Positions 27,727 to 37,318 of a DNA stretch of 64,000 nucleotides are shown here, piece after piece (the stretch's first letter is position 1; each line of letters opens with the position of its first letter). A program made the translations under genes and the position numbers. The stretch lies in NCBI RefSeq assembly GCF_014217625.1, contig NZ_CP043641.1, positions 1,798,001 through 1,862,000 on the forward strand, in the 5' to 3' direction. Under the pieces are notes generated by a model that searched no databases, had not been told where the DNA came from, and saw only the letters and a program-made list of their open reading frames with translations. Source of the DNA: Leifsonia shinshuensis. Lineage in GTDB: Bacteria; Actinomycetota; Actinomycetes; Actinomycetales; Microbacteriaceae.

Positions 27727-29111
27727 CGGACGATCACCTCGCGGTTGGAGATCGCGACCTGCTCGTCACGCGGCACGACCTTCACCCGCTCGCGCTCCAC
27801 GTCGCCGGCGAAGCCCTCCCCGAGGGCGCGCTCGTGGGCGTCGAGCGCCAGCCAGCCCTCCCAGGTGGTGTAGCGGACGCCGCGGGACTCGAGGAAGTCG
27901 AGCACCGCGTCCTCGCCAGGACGGACGGCGTCGGCGAGGAGGTCGTGATCCTCGAGCAGCTTCTCGATGGTCTCGCCGGCGTCGCCCTTGGTGTGACCGA
28001 TGAGGCCGACCGGACCGCGCTTGATCCAGCCGGTCGCGTACAGCCCGAGCACGGGCTCGCCGCCGTCCAGGATGCGGCCGCCGTCGTTCGGGATGACGCC
28101 GGCGCTCTCGTCGAACGGCACGTCCCGCACGGGTGTGCCCCGGTAGCCGATCGCCCGGTAGACCGCCTGCACGTCGTAGTCGACGTGAACGCCGGTGCCG
28201 CGGATCCCACCCTCGCCGTCCGGCTCGGTGCGCTCGAAGCGGATGCCGGTGACGGCCTCCTCGCCGAGCAGCTCGACCGGCCGGTGCCAGAAGTGCAGGT
28301 GCAGGCGGCGGGGCGCGCCCGAGGGCTCGCGGTCGCGCCACGACTGCAGGATGCGCGCCATGACCTTGGCCTGGTTGCCGGCGGCTCGCCGTTCCCCGGT
28401 CGTCACGTCGTCGCCGGCGCGGTCGAAGTCCTCGTCGGAGAGGACGATGTCGACGCCGGGCACCTCGCCCAGCTCGCGCAGCTCGATCGGGGTGAACTTG
28501 ATGTCCTCCGGGCCGCGGCGGCCGAACACGTGCACGTCCTCGACGGGCGAGGCGAGCAGCCCGTCGTGGACGTTCGCCGGGATGTCGGTGGCGAGCAGGT
28601 CGGCCGGGTGCTTGGCGAGCACGCGGGCGACGTCGAGCGCGACGTTGCCGTTGCCGAGCACGGCGAGCTGCGTCGCGTCGAGCGGCCAGTGCCGGGGCAC
28701 GTCGGGGTGGCCGTCGTACCAGGAGACGAAGTCGGCGGCGCCGAAGCTGCCGGGGAGTTCGATGCCCGGCAGGTCGACGACCGCGTCGCGCTGGGCGCCG
28801 GTGGCGAAGATCACCGCGTGGTAGAGCGACTGCAGCTCGTCCACGGTGATGTCGGCGCCGACCTCCACGTTGCCGATCAGGCGCACCGAGCCGTCGGCGA
28901 GCATGTCGTGCAGGGAGGTCACGATGCCCTTGATCCGCGGGTGGTCGGGCGCGACGCCGTAGCGGATGAGCCCGTACGGCGCGGGCAGCGACTCGAACAG
29001 GTCGACGCGGACGTCGATGCCGGACTCGGCGGCGCGGGTGCGCAGGATGTTGCCGGCGTAGATTCCGGCGGGTCCGGCGCCGACGACGGCGACGCGGAAC
29101 GGTCGGGACAT
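27723..29111 (-). CDS. Ferredoxin-NADP+ reductase (FprA/adrenodoxin-reductase type)
   Basis: A 462-residue flavoprotein with the FAD motif VVGAGPAGIYAG (residues 8-19), the family stretch YGLIRYGVAPDHP, the NADP motif LGNGNVALDVAR near residue 165, and GWIKRGPVGLIGHTK. It transfers electrons from NADPH to ferredoxin. It lies directly upstream of a 7Fe ferredoxin within the sulfur block, where actinobacteria commonly keep an Fpr paralog (known as fpr2 in Corynebacterium) to feed sulfite reductase. Confidence 0.93.
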   Translation of the reverse strand: MSRPFRVAVVGAGPAGIYAGNILRTRAAESGIDVRVDLFESLPAPYGLIRYGVAPDHPRIKGIVTSLHDMLADGSVRLIGNVEVGADITVDELQSLYHAVIFATGAQRDAVVDLPGIELPGSFGAADFVSWYDGHPDVPRHWPLDATQLAVLGNGNVALDVARVLAKHPADLLATDIPANVHDGLLASPVEDVHVFGRRGPEDIKFTPIELRELGEVPGVDIVLSDEDFDRAGDDVTTGERRAAGNQAKVMARILQSWRDREPSGAPRRLHLHFWHRPVELLGEEAVTGIRFERTEPDGEGGIRGTGVHVDYDVQAVYRAIGYRGTPVRDVPFDESAGVIPNDGGRILDGGEPVLGLYATGWIKRGPVGLIGHTKGDAGETIEKLLEDHDLLADAVRPGEDAVLDFLESRGVRYTTWEGWLALDAHERALGEGFAGDVERERVKVVPRDEQVAISNREVIVR

Positions 29112-29125
29112 GGGGTGTGCCTCTC

Positions 29126-29881
29126 TTAGACGGTGCGGTGCTGTGCTGCGGGGATGGGGAGGAGGTCCGGATCGGCCAGCCGGACGACGTCGCCGACGAC
29201 GATCACGGCCGGCGAGCGCACGCCGCGCGCGGCCGCGTCGGCGGCGATGCTGCCGAGCGTTCCGATGGTGACGCGCTGGCCGTCGCCGTAGCCGTCCTCG
29301 ACGATCGCGACCGGGCAGTCCGCGCCGCGGCGCCCGGCGGCGAGGGTCGCAGCCGTGGCCGCGAGGCCGGAGACGCCCATCAGCAGGACCACGGTGTGCT
29401 CGGCGCCGCCTGGCACCTCGTCGATGTCGGTGTGCGCCGACAGCACGGTGAACCCGGCGGCGACGCCGCGGTGGGTGACCGGGATGCCGGCGATGGATGG
29501 AACTGCGATGGCACTGGTGACGCCAGGGACGACCTCCACCGGGATGCCGGCGGCGCGGCAGAACTCGGCCTCCTCGCCGCCGCGGCCGAAGACGAACGGG
29601 TCGCCGCCCTTGAGGCGGACGACGCGCCTGCCCGCGCGCGCGTGCTCGACCAGGAGCTCGTTGATCCGCGACTGCGGGACGGGGTGGTGGTGCGGCTGTT
29701 TGCCCACGTCGATGACCTCGGTGTCGGGGCCGAGGTCGTCGAGCAGCGCGCGCGGGCCGAGCCGGTCGGCGATGACGACGTCCGCGGCGGTCAGCAGCTG
29801 CCGGCCGCGCACGGTGATCAGGTCGGGGTGGCCGGGGCCGCCGCCGACCAGGGCGACGGAGCCGCGGGCTTGCGTGTTCAT
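29126..29881 (-). CDS. cobA: Uroporphyrinogen-III C-methyltransferase
   Basis: SAM-dependent enzyme that methylates uroporphyrinogen III to precorrin-2, the precursor of siroheme. The protein is 251 aa with the SAM-binding start LVGGGPGHPDLIT and the family signature RLKGGDPFVFGRGGEE. It lacks the CysG oxidase/ferrochelatase domain. The chelatase-like gene at 37501 may supply that step. Start ATG 29881 overlaps the permease stop. Siroheme is the cofactor of the sulfite reductase in the same block. Confidence 0.95.
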   Translation of the reverse strand: MNTQARGSVALVGGGPGHPDLITVRGRQLLTAADVVIADRLGPRALLDDLGPDTEVIDVGKQPHHHPVPQSRINELLVEHARAGRRVVRLKGGDPFVFGRGGEEAEFCRAAGIPVEVVPGVTSAIAVPSIAGIPVTHRGVAAGFTVLSAHTDIDEVPGGAEHTVVLLMGVSGLAATAATLAAGRRGADCPVAIVEDGYGDGQRVTIGTLGSIAADAAARGVRSPAVIVVGDVVRLADPDLLPIPAAQHRTV

Positions 29882-30783
29882 CGGGTCCCTCCGGTCAGGC
29901 CGCGGCGGCGCAGCAGCGTCCGCTCGATCGGTGCGAAGACAGCCAGCTCGATCACGATCCCGACGACGAGGATGGTCAGGATCGTCGCCAGCACGCTCGG
30001 CAGGTCGGCGAGCTCCCGGCTCTGCTCGAGCATGGTCCCGAGCCCGAAGCCGAGCGAACCCGCGATGATCTCGGCCGCCATGAGCGAGCGCCAGGCGAAC
30101 GCCCAGCCCTGCCGGAGGCCCGCGACGTATCCGGGCAGTGCGGCGGGGAAGAGGATCCGGGTCTGCTGCTGGCGCCGGTTCGCGCCGAGGACGACGCCGA
30201 CGCGGCGCAGCTGCGGCGGCACCTGGTCGATGCCGGCGAGGAGACCGTTCACGATCGACGGGACGGCGCCGAGCAGCACGACGAAGTACACGGCCGCGTC
30301 GGTCAGCCCGAACCAGAGGATCGCGGCGGGCACCCAGGCCACCGACGGCAGCACCTGGAGCCCGGAGAGGATCGGGCCGACGGCGCGGCGCAGCCAGCGC
30401 ACCTCGGCCAGCAACAGGCCGAGCGGGGTGGCGATCAGGATCGCGAGCAGGAAGCCGAAGCCGCCGCGGCCGAGGCTCGTGCCGATTGCCGTGGCCAGAT
30501 GGCCGGAGGCCGCGGCGCTGCCGAGAGCGGAGAGGACGTCGCCAGGGCCCGGAGAGAGGTCGGGGCGCGGGTGCGCGATGACGGTGTAGAGCTGCCACGC
30601 GATGAGTGCGGCGAGCACGAACACGGTGGTCGGGACGACGGCTCGCGCGATCCGGCGGGCGCGGCCCGGCGTGGCGTCGCGGGTGGTCTGGAGGGAGTCG
30701 AGCCCGGCCTCCAGAACGTGCAGCTCGGCGGTCTCGGACCCCGGTCGCTCGATGGTCGGGGTTGCGGTCGTCTCAGGCGGCAT
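29878..30783 (-). CDS. ABC transporter permease, SsuC/TauC type
   Basis: A 301-residue inner-membrane permease with about six helices after a 45-residue polar N-terminus. The EAA loop is near GANRRQQQTRILFPAALPGYVAGLRQG. It belongs to the nitrate/sulfonate/taurine family. The start overlaps the ATPase gene by 11 bases and its end overlaps cobA. Position between cysN and cobA suggests it imports a sulfur source, sulfonate or sulfate (inference). Confidence 0.88.
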   Translation of the reverse strand: MPPETTATPTIERPGSETAELHVLEAGLDSLQTTRDATPGRARRIARAVVPTTVFVLAALIAWQLYTVIAHPRPDLSPGPGDVLSALGSAAASGHLATAIGTSLGRGGFGFLLAILIATPLGLLLAEVRWLRRAVGPILSGLQVLPSVAWVPAAILWFGLTDAAVYFVVLLGAVPSIVNGLLAGIDQVPPQLRRVGVVLGANRRQQQTRILFPAALPGYVAGLRQGWAFAWRSLMAAEIIAGSLGFGLGTMLEQSRELADLPSVLATILTILVVGIVIELAVFAPIERTLLRRRGLTGGTR

Positions 30784-31525
30784 TGCGGATCAGCTCCTCT
30801 CGCAGCCGACGGGTGACCTCGTCGTCCAGGCGGGCGGTCTCCAGCGGGTCGGCGCCGTCGCGGACAGCGGCCGGGACCTCCCACTCGGCTGCGACCCGGC
30901 CGGGCCGCGAGCTGAGCAGCACGATGCGCTGCCCGAGGCGCAGGGCCTCCCGGACGTTGTGGGTGACGAAGACGATGGTGCGGCCGGTCTGCCGCCAGAT
31001 CCGCTCCAGCTCGACGTGGAGCAGGTCGCGGGTGATCGCGTCGACCGCGGCGAACGGCTCGTCCATCAGCAGCACATGCCGGTCCTGTGCGAGCGCCCGG
31101 GCGAGGGCGACGCGCTGCCGCATCCCGCCGGAGAGTTCGTGCGGGCGGCGGTCGGCGGCGTGCGACAGCGAGACCAGAGCGAGCAGCTCGTCGACCCGCG
31201 CGCGGCGGCGGTCGCGGGGCATACCGGTGAGGTCGAGGGCCAGCTCGACGTTGCGGCGTGCGGACAGCCAGGGCAGGAGTGCCGCATCCTGGAACATCAT
31301 GGCGACGGGACCGCTCGGAACGACGAGGTCGCCGGTGGTCGGCTGTTCGAGTCCCGCGATGAGGTTCAGGATGGTCGACTTGCCGCAGCCGGACGCGCCG
31401 AGCAGGCAGACGAACTCGCCGTCGCCGACGCTCAGGTCCACCCCGTCGAGCACGACGGGCGCGTGCGCGCCGAAGCGCTTGCCCACTCCCGTCAGGACGA
31501 CGGCTGCGCGGTCGATGTCGCTCAT
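30773..31525 (-). CDS. ABC transporter ATP-binding protein, SsuB/TauB type
   Basis: A 250-residue ATPase with Walker A GASGCGKST, Q-loop FQDAALLPW, signature LSGGMRQRVALARAL, Walker B LLMDEPFAAVD and switch His in VTHNVREA. It energises the adjacent SsuC-like permease. The start lies four bases past the binding-protein stop. Confidence 0.92.
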   Translation of the reverse strand: MSDIDRAAVVLTGVGKRFGAHAPVVLDGVDLSVGDGEFVCLLGASGCGKSTILNLIAGLEQPTTGDLVVPSGPVAMMFQDAALLPWLSARRNVELALDLTGMPRDRRRARVDELLALVSLSHAADRRPHELSGGMRQRVALARALAQDRHVLLMDEPFAAVDAITRDLLHVELERIWRQTGRTIVFVTHNVREALRLGQRIVLLSSRPGRVAAEWEVPAAVRDGADPLETARLDDEVTRRLREELIRNAA

Positions 31526-31529
31526 GGTC

Positions 31530-32579
31530 CTACCCCAGGCCGCCTGCCGAGGCCGCCGGCTGGCCGGCGGCGCTGCGGACCGTGTTCAGGGCGGTCAGGT
31601 CGAAGAGGCCTTTCAGCGAGCCCTTCGTCGCCAGTCCGACCGCGTTCGCGTGCGCGACCAGGGTCGGGAACGCGCCGGCGTCCGGGTCGGTGTCGAAGGC
31701 GACGTGGTCGAGCGCCCGGACGAGCACACCGGTCGGCAGCTCCTTGCCGGTGTCCGTCTTGAGCTGCGCGTTGATGTCGTTGCCGACCGTGGCGGGGTCC
31801 TTCAGCGCGGCGACCGCGTCGGCGTTGCCCTTCACGAGCGCCTTCACCGTCTGGGGGTGCGCCTTCAGGAACGCCGTGGAGACCGCGAGCACGGTCGTCG
31901 GGAAGGTGCCGCCGGGCCACAGCGACGTCTCGTCGACCAGGACGGACGCGTTCCCGTCGAGCACGAACCGCGACACCCACGGCTCCGGCACCCACGCGCC
32001 GTCGATCTTCCCGGCCTGGAAGAGGGTGAGCGCCTGCGCGTTGTCGGTCGGCGAGACGGTGACATCGCCGCCTCCCGTCAGCGAGGTGCGCAGGCCCTGC
32101 TTGGTCAGCCAGTAGCGCAGGGCGACGTCCTGGGTGTTGCCGAGTTGCGGGGTCGCGATGGTCTTCCCCCGGAGCTGGCCGGGCGAGGTGATGGTGCTCT
32201 TCACGACGAGCGCTGCGCCTCCGGTCGCGACGCCGGAGACGATCCTGAGCGACTGGCCCGCGCTCTTCAGGTAGGAGTTGATCGCCGGGCTCGGGCCGAT
32301 GTAGGCGGCGTCGATCGCGCCTGCGCTGAGCGCCTCGATCTCCGCAGGACCGGCGTTGAACTGCGTGGTCTGCAGCTTCGTCTTGCCGAGCGCGTCCTGC
32401 AGCAGACCGTCGTGGATGCCGACCAGCGCGGGCGCGTGGGTGACGTTGTCGAAGTAGCCCACGCGGATGGTCGTTGCCGGGGCGGCGTCGGCGCTGGCGG
32501 CGGAGGCCGCGCACCCGGTGAGGGCGGCGGTGGCCGCTGCGAGCGCGAGGACGGCGGCTGTGCGGAGCGAGGTGCGCAT
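31530..32579 (-). CDS. ABC transporter substrate-binding lipoprotein, SsuA/TauA type
   Basis: A 349-residue lipoprotein with a signal peptide and LTGC lipobox (Cys 23), followed by an NMT1/SsuA-like fold (VGYFDNVTHAPALVG, AGAIDAAYIGPSPAINSYL, PQLGNTQDVALRYWL). This fold binds sulfonates, taurine, nitrate or related anions. It begins 11 bases after cysN. No CysP/Sbp sulfate-binding protein is in the window, so the true ligand, sulfonate or sulfate, is open. Confidence 0.88.
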   Translation of the reverse strand: MRTSLRTAAVLALAAATAALTGCAASAASADAAPATTIRVGYFDNVTHAPALVGIHDGLLQDALGKTKLQTTQFNAGPAEIEALSAGAIDAAYIGPSPAINSYLKSAGQSLRIVSGVATGGAALVVKSTITSPGQLRGKTIATPQLGNTQDVALRYWLTKQGLRTSLTGGGDVTVSPTDNAQALTLFQAGKIDGAWVPEPWVSRFVLDGNASVLVDETSLWPGGTFPTTVLAVSTAFLKAHPQTVKALVKGNADAVAALKDPATVGNDINAQLKTDTGKELPTGVLVRALDHVAFDTDPDAGAFPTLVAHANAVGLATKGSLKGLFDLTALNTVRSAAGQPAASAGGLG

Positions 32580-32590
32580 GCGGGGTCCTT

Positions 32591-33949
32591 TCAGGAGACG
32601 ATGCCGGCGGCGAGGGTCGCGCCGGACTGCGGGTCGATGAGCAGGAAGGCGCCGGTCTCGCGGTTGGCCGCGTACGGCTCCACCGGGAGCGCCTCGGCGA
32701 GCTGGAGGGCGACGTGGCCGATGTCGTTGACCTCCAGGGCTTCGGCCGCCACGACCCGCAGCGACGTCAGGTCGCGGCGGCCCTCGATCGCGGTGAGTCG
32801 CGCCTGGACGGTCGCGGTCCCCCACTTCAGCAGCAGCCGGGCGCCGGCGACTCCGCGAGAGGGGTCCAGCCAGAACACTTCGGCGGTGATCGCCGAGCGC
32901 GGCTCCGGCAAGGTGCCGGCCGCGCCGAGCAGGGCGCCGCGGGCGAGATCGAGATCGTCGGCCAGGCTGACCGCGACCGACTGCGGGGCGACGGCGGAGT
33001 CCACGTTGCGGCCGGCGACGTCGATCCGGGTCACGACCGAGGTCGCGCCTCCGGGGTGGACGCTGACCCGGTCGCCCACGTGCACGGCGCCGGAGGCGAT
33101 GCGGCCGGCCGCCGAGCGGTAGTCGCGGTACTCGGTCGCGTCCAGGCCGGGCGCGAGGGCGCCCTGCGGCCGGAGCACGAGCTGGACGGGCAGCCGGAGC
33201 GGGTCGGTCGCAGCCTCCAGCCGGTCGGCGCTGGGCAGCGCCTCCAGGAGTTCGAGCAGCGCCGGGCCGTCGTACCAGGGCGTTCGCGCGGACCGCTCGG
33301 CGACGTTGTCGCCGTCGACCGCGCACACGGGGATGACGTGGAGGTCGGCGATGCCGAGCTCCGTCGTCACCGCGACCAGTTCCTCCGTCACCTGCCGCAC
33401 CCGGTCAGCGTTGAAGCTGATCAGGTCGATCTTGTTGATCGCGACGATCACGTGCGGCACGCGCAGCAGGCTGATGACCGCGAGGTGGCGGCGGGACTGC
33501 TCCAGCACGCCGTTGCGGGCGTCGACCAGCAGCACGACCGCGTCGGCGGTGGTCGCGCCGGTGACCATGTTGCGCGTGTACTGCACGTGGCCAGGGCAGT
33601 CGGCGAGGATGAACGACCGGGCGTCGGTGGCGAAGTAGCGGTACGCCACGTCGATCGTGATGCCCTGCTCGCGCTCGGCGCGCAATCCGTCGGTCAGCAG
33701 GGCGAGGTCGAGTCCGCCGGCCTCGCCGCCGAAGCCGCGCTCCCGGGAGGTGCGCTCGACCGCCGCGAGGTGGTCGGACAGGATCGCCTTGGAGTCGTGC
33801 AGCAGCCGGCCGACGAGAGTCGACTTGCCGTCGTCCACCGAGCCGGCGGTGGCGAAGCGGAAGAGCGTGCCGCGGGTCGCGGCACCGGTCGCCGCCGTCG
33901 GTGTCGCTGGGTGGGCGCCCGTGCGGGTGTCGTCGTCGAGAAGAGTCAT
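32591..33949 (-). CDS. cysN: Sulfate adenylyltransferase subunit 1 (GTPase)
   Basis: GTP-driven regulatory subunit of ATP sulfurylase, working with CysD to make APS from sulfate and ATP. The protein is 452 aa: G1 GSVDDGKST (about residue 36), G3 DCPGH, G4 NKID, then two beta-barrel domains. There is no fused APS kinase domain, consistent with direct APS reduction by the neighbouring CysH. The ATG at 33949 overlaps the cysD stop (TGATG). Confidence 0.96.
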   Translation of the reverse strand: MTLLDDDTRTGAHPATPTAATGAATRGTLFRFATAGSVDDGKSTLVGRLLHDSKAILSDHLAAVERTSRERGFGGEAGGLDLALLTDGLRAEREQGITIDVAYRYFATDARSFILADCPGHVQYTRNMVTGATTADAVVLLVDARNGVLEQSRRHLAVISLLRVPHVIVAINKIDLISFNADRVRQVTEELVAVTTELGIADLHVIPVCAVDGDNVAERSARTPWYDGPALLELLEALPSADRLEAATDPLRLPVQLVLRPQGALAPGLDATEYRDYRSAAGRIASGAVHVGDRVSVHPGGATSVVTRIDVAGRNVDSAVAPQSVAVSLADDLDLARGALLGAAGTLPEPRSAITAEVFWLDPSRGVAGARLLLKWGTATVQARLTAIEGRRDLTSLRVVAAEALEVNDIGHVALQLAEALPVEPYAANRETGAFLLIDPQSGATLAAGIVS

Positions 33950-34872
33950 CAGAAGTATCCCTGCCGTTTCCGGTCTTCCATCGCGGCCTCGGAGATGCGG
34001 TCGTCGGCGCGGGTGGCGCCGCGCTCGCTGAGAGTGGAGGCCGCGACCTCCCGCACCACCGCGGCCACGTCGCGCGCGTCGGACTCGACGGCGCCCGTGC
34101 AGCTCATGTCGCCGACGGTGCGGTAGCGCACCAGCCGCCGCTCGACGGTCTCGCCGCGGTCGGACGGGGAGACCGGGCCGATCGCGCGCCACATCCCGTC
34201 GCGGGCGAACACCTCGCGCTCGTGCGCGTAGTAGAGCGGTGGCAGCTCGATGCCCTCGCGCTCGATGTAGCGCCAGACGTCGAGCTCGGTCCAGTTGCTG
34301 ATCGGGAACGCCCGCACGTGCTGGCCGGGCGTGTGCCGGCCGTTGTACAGGCTCCACAGCTCCGGCCGCTGGTTGCGCGGATCCCACTGGCCGAAGCCGT
34401 CGCGCAGCGACAGGATGCGCTCCTTGGCCCGCGCCTTGTCCTCGTCGCGGCGGGCTCCGCCGAACACGGCGTCGTGGCGCCCGGCCTCGATCGCGTCGAG
34501 CAGCGGGACGGTCTGCAGCGGGTTGCGGGTGCCGTCGGCGCGCTCGGTGAGCCGGCCGTCGTCGATGTAGTCCTGCACGCGGGCGACCGCCAGCGGGATG
34601 CCGAACCGCTCGGCGGTCGCGTCGCGGAAGTCGAGGACCTCCGGGAAGTTGTGCCCGGTGTCCACGTGCAGCAGCGAGAACGGCACGCGCGCCGGCCAGA
34701 ACGCCTTCGCGGCCAGGTGCAGCACCACCACGGAGTCCTTGCCTCCGGAGAACAGCAGCACCGGCCGCTCGAACTCCGCGACGACCTCGCGGATGATGTG
34801 GATGGACTCCGCCTCCAGCTGGTCGATGAGGTCGAGGGAGGCCGCCGGCGTCGCGCTCAGGACGGCGCTCAC
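33949..34872 (-). CDS. cysD: Sulfate adenylyltransferase subunit 2
   Basis: Catalytic subunit of ATP sulfurylase, 307 aa, from the PP-loop superfamily. The PP motif is SGGKDS (about residue 45), with HVDTGHNFPE and the C-terminal RYRTVGDMSCTGAV and RKRQGYF tail typical of CysD. Start GTG 34872 overlaps the cysH stop; an ATG at 34886 would overlap further. Confidence 0.96.
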   Translation of the reverse strand: MSAVLSATPAASLDLIDQLEAESIHIIREVVAEFERPVLLFSGGKDSVVVLHLAAKAFWPARVPFSLLHVDTGHNFPEVLDFRDATAERFGIPLAVARVQDYIDDGRLTERADGTRNPLQTVPLLDAIEAGRHDAVFGGARRDEDKARAKERILSLRDGFGQWDPRNQRPELWSLYNGRHTPGQHVRAFPISNWTELDVWRYIEREGIELPPLYYAHEREVFARDGMWRAIGPVSPSDRGETVERRLVRYRTVGDMSCTGAVESDARDVAAVVREVAASTLSERGATRADDRISEAAMEDRKRQGYF

Positions 34873-35609
34873 TGGTGCAGCCCGCATTCGGTCTTGGCCA
34901 ACCCGGCCCAGCGGCCCGAGCGCGGGTCCTCCCCCTCGGCCACCGGCTTGGTGCACGGTTCGCAGCCGATCGAGGGGTACCCGTTGGACAGGAGCAGGTT
35001 CAGCGGCACCGCGTTCGCGGTCGCGTAGTCCAGGAGCTCGTCGAACGTCCACGCGGCGAGCGGGTTGACCTTCACCAGGCCGTTCTTCTCGTCCCACGAG
35101 ACGAACGGCGTGGCGGTGCGGGTCGGCGCCTCCTCGCGGCGGACGCCTGTGAACCAGAGCTCGTAGCCGGTGAGCGCGCGCTGCAGCGGCTCGACCTTGC
35201 GACGGGCGCAGCACAGGTTGGGGTCGCGGGCGAACAGCTCGGCGCCGAACTCGGCGTCCTGCTCGGCGACGGTCTGCTTCGGCTTCAGGTCGACCACGCG
35301 CACGTCCAGCGCGCGGGCGACTTCGTCGCGGGTGCCGTAGGTCTCCACGAAGTGGTAGCCGGTGTCGAGGAACAGCACGTCCACGCCCGGAAGCGCGGAG
35401 GCGACCACATGCGGGAGGACGGCGTCGGCCATCGAGCAGGCGACGGCCGTGCGCTCGACGGCGAAGTTGTCGGCCACCCAGCGGACGATCTGCTCGGCCG
35501 TCGCGTCCTCCAGCTCGCGGGCACCGCGCTCGGCGAGAGTGCGCAATTCGTCCACCTGACGGAGTCCGGCGGGCCGGACGGGCAGGCTGCCCAGATTGGT
35601 CGCGGTCAC
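34869..35609 (-). CDS. cysH: Adenylyl-sulfate (APS) reductase
   Basis: Reduces APS to sulfite with thioredoxin. The protein is 246 aa with a PP-loop fold. The CC pair (LCCARRK) and CEPC further along form the CC-CxxC ligands of a [4Fe-4S] cluster, diagnostic for the APS-using type. The C-terminal redox cysteine is in KTECGLH. Start GTG 35609 overlaps the sir stop (GTGA). Confidence 0.95.
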   Translation of the reverse strand: MTATNLGSLPVRPAGLRQVDELRTLAERGARELEDATAEQIVRWVADNFAVERTAVACSMADAVLPHVVASALPGVDVLFLDTGYHFVETYGTRDEVARALDVRVVDLKPKQTVAEQDAEFGAELFARDPNLCCARRKVEPLQRALTGYELWFTGVRREEAPTRTATPFVSWDEKNGLVKVNPLAAWTFDELLDYATANAVPLNLLLSNGYPSIGCEPCTKPVAEGEDPRSGRWAGLAKTECGLHQ

Positions 35610-37318
35610 TGCAGCGCCTCCTCGTCGGCTCGGTGCGCCCATTCGGCGAACGTCTCGGTGTCGCCGCGGTCGGCGAGGAAGCGCCTCACGACGCGCTCCA
35701 CGTAGTCGGCGATCCCGTCGGCCGTCACCTTCAGGCCGCGGACCGTGCGGCCGAGGCCGGCCTCGTCGCGATCGCGGGAGGCGAGCCCGCCGCCCAGGTG
35801 CACCTGGAATCCGGGGACCTGGCCGCCGTTCCCGTCCGGGAGCAGCTGGCCCTTCAGTCCGATGTCGGCGGTCTGGATGCGAGCGCAGGAGTTCGGGCAG
35901 CCGTTGACGTGCAGGCTGAGCGGCGTCGGCAGGTCGAGGCCCGCGAGCCGGTCCTCCAGCTGCTGGACGGCGACGGTCGCGGTGACCTTCGTCTCCACGA
36001 TCGCGAGCTTGCAGAACTCGATGCCGGTGCAGGCGATGGTGCCGCGGCGGAACACGCTCGGCTTGGCGCTCAGCCCGATGTCGTCGAGTTCGGCGACCAC
36101 TTGCTCGACGGCGTCCTCGGGGATGTCGAGGGCCAGGATCTTCTGGTGCGGGGTGGTCCGCAGCCGGGTCGAGCCGTGCCGCTCCAGGAGGTCGGCGAGC
36201 TGCCCGAGGGTCGTGCCGGAGACCCGGCCGACGAACGGCGTGACACCGATGAAGTAGCGGCCGTCCCTCTGCCGGTGGACGCCGACGTGGTCGCCCGCGG
36301 TCGTCGGCGCCGCCGGGGCCGGGCCGTCCGCGAGGGGCGACTCCAGGTACTCGGTCTCCAGCACCTCGCGGAACTTCTCCACTCCCCAGTCGGCGAGCAG
36401 GAATTTCAGCCGGGCCTTGTTGCGCAGCCGGCGGTAGCCGTAGTCGCGGAAGATCTGCACGACCCCGTGCCAGACCTCCGGAACCCGCTCGGCCGGGACG
36501 AACGCGCCCAGCCGCTCGGCCAGCCGCGGCGTCGTGGAGAGGCCGCCGCCGACCCACAGGTCGAAGCCGACGCCCAGCTCGGGATGCTCGACCACGACGA
36601 ACGAGACGTCGTTGATCTCGTGGACCACGTCCTGGCTGGGGTGGCCGCTGATCGCGGTCTTGAACTTGCGCGGCAGGTTGGCCAGCTCCGGGTCACCGAG
36701 GAACCGGTCGGCGATCTCCTGGATGAGCGGCGTCGGGTCGATCAGCTCGTCCGCTGCGATACCCGCCACCGGCGAGCCGAGGAAGACCCGCGGCACGTCG
36801 CCGCACGCCTCCGTGGTGCTGAGGCCCACGGACTCCAGCCGCCGCCAGATCTCCGGCACGTCCTCCACCCGGATCCAGTGCAGCTGGATGTTCTGCCGGT
36901 CGGTCAGGTCCGCGGAGTCGCGCGCGAACTCGGTCGAGATCCCCGCGATGGTCCGCAGCTGCCCGGTCGTGAGCTGGCCGCCGTCGATCCGGACTCGCAG
37001 CATGAAGTACTCGTCCTCGAGCTCATGCGGCTCCAGGGTCGCGGTCTTGCCGCCGTCGATGCCGGGCTTGCGCTGCGTGTAGAGCCCCCACCAGCGGAAG
37101 CGGCCGTGCAGGTCGGTCGGGTCGATGGAGGCGAAGCCGCCGTCGGCGTAGACGCGCTCGATGCGCTCGCGGACGGCCAGACCGCCGTCCTCCTGCTTCC
37201 AGGCCTCGTTGCCGTTCAGCGGCGCTTTCCCGTCGACCGCCCACTGGCCGTTCGGCCGGGCGTCCGACCGGCGCGGCCGAGCGGCCGTCCGTGCGGTGTG
37301 CTGTTCCGAGATCGTCAC
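35606..37318 (-). CDS. Ferredoxin-dependent sulfite reductase (nitrite/sulfite reductase family)
   Basis: A 570-residue siroheme enzyme that reduces sulfite to sulfide. Two ferrodoxin-like/siroheme half repeats are present. Cluster ligands are CTGIEFC (Cx5C) and NGCPNSC (Cx3C). It is first in the assimilation run, with GGAGGAGG about eight bases before GTG 37318. The neighbours (CysH, CysD, CysN, cobA, fpr, ferredoxin) argue for sulfite, not nitrite, as substrate. Confidence 0.95.
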   Translation of the reverse strand: MTISEQHTARTAARPRRSDARPNGQWAVDGKAPLNGNEAWKQEDGGLAVRERIERVYADGGFASIDPTDLHGRFRWWGLYTQRKPGIDGGKTATLEPHELEDEYFMLRVRIDGGQLTTGQLRTIAGISTEFARDSADLTDRQNIQLHWIRVEDVPEIWRRLESVGLSTTEACGDVPRVFLGSPVAGIAADELIDPTPLIQEIADRFLGDPELANLPRKFKTAISGHPSQDVVHEINDVSFVVVEHPELGVGFDLWVGGGLSTTPRLAERLGAFVPAERVPEVWHGVVQIFRDYGYRRLRNKARLKFLLADWGVEKFREVLETEYLESPLADGPAPAAPTTAGDHVGVHRQRDGRYFIGVTPFVGRVSGTTLGQLADLLERHGSTRLRTTPHQKILALDIPEDAVEQVVAELDDIGLSAKPSVFRRGTIACTGIEFCKLAIVETKVTATVAVQQLEDRLAGLDLPTPLSLHVNGCPNSCARIQTADIGLKGQLLPDGNGGQVPGFQVHLGGGLASRDRDEAGLGRTVRGLKVTADGIADYVERVVRRFLADRGDTETFAEWAHRADEEALQ

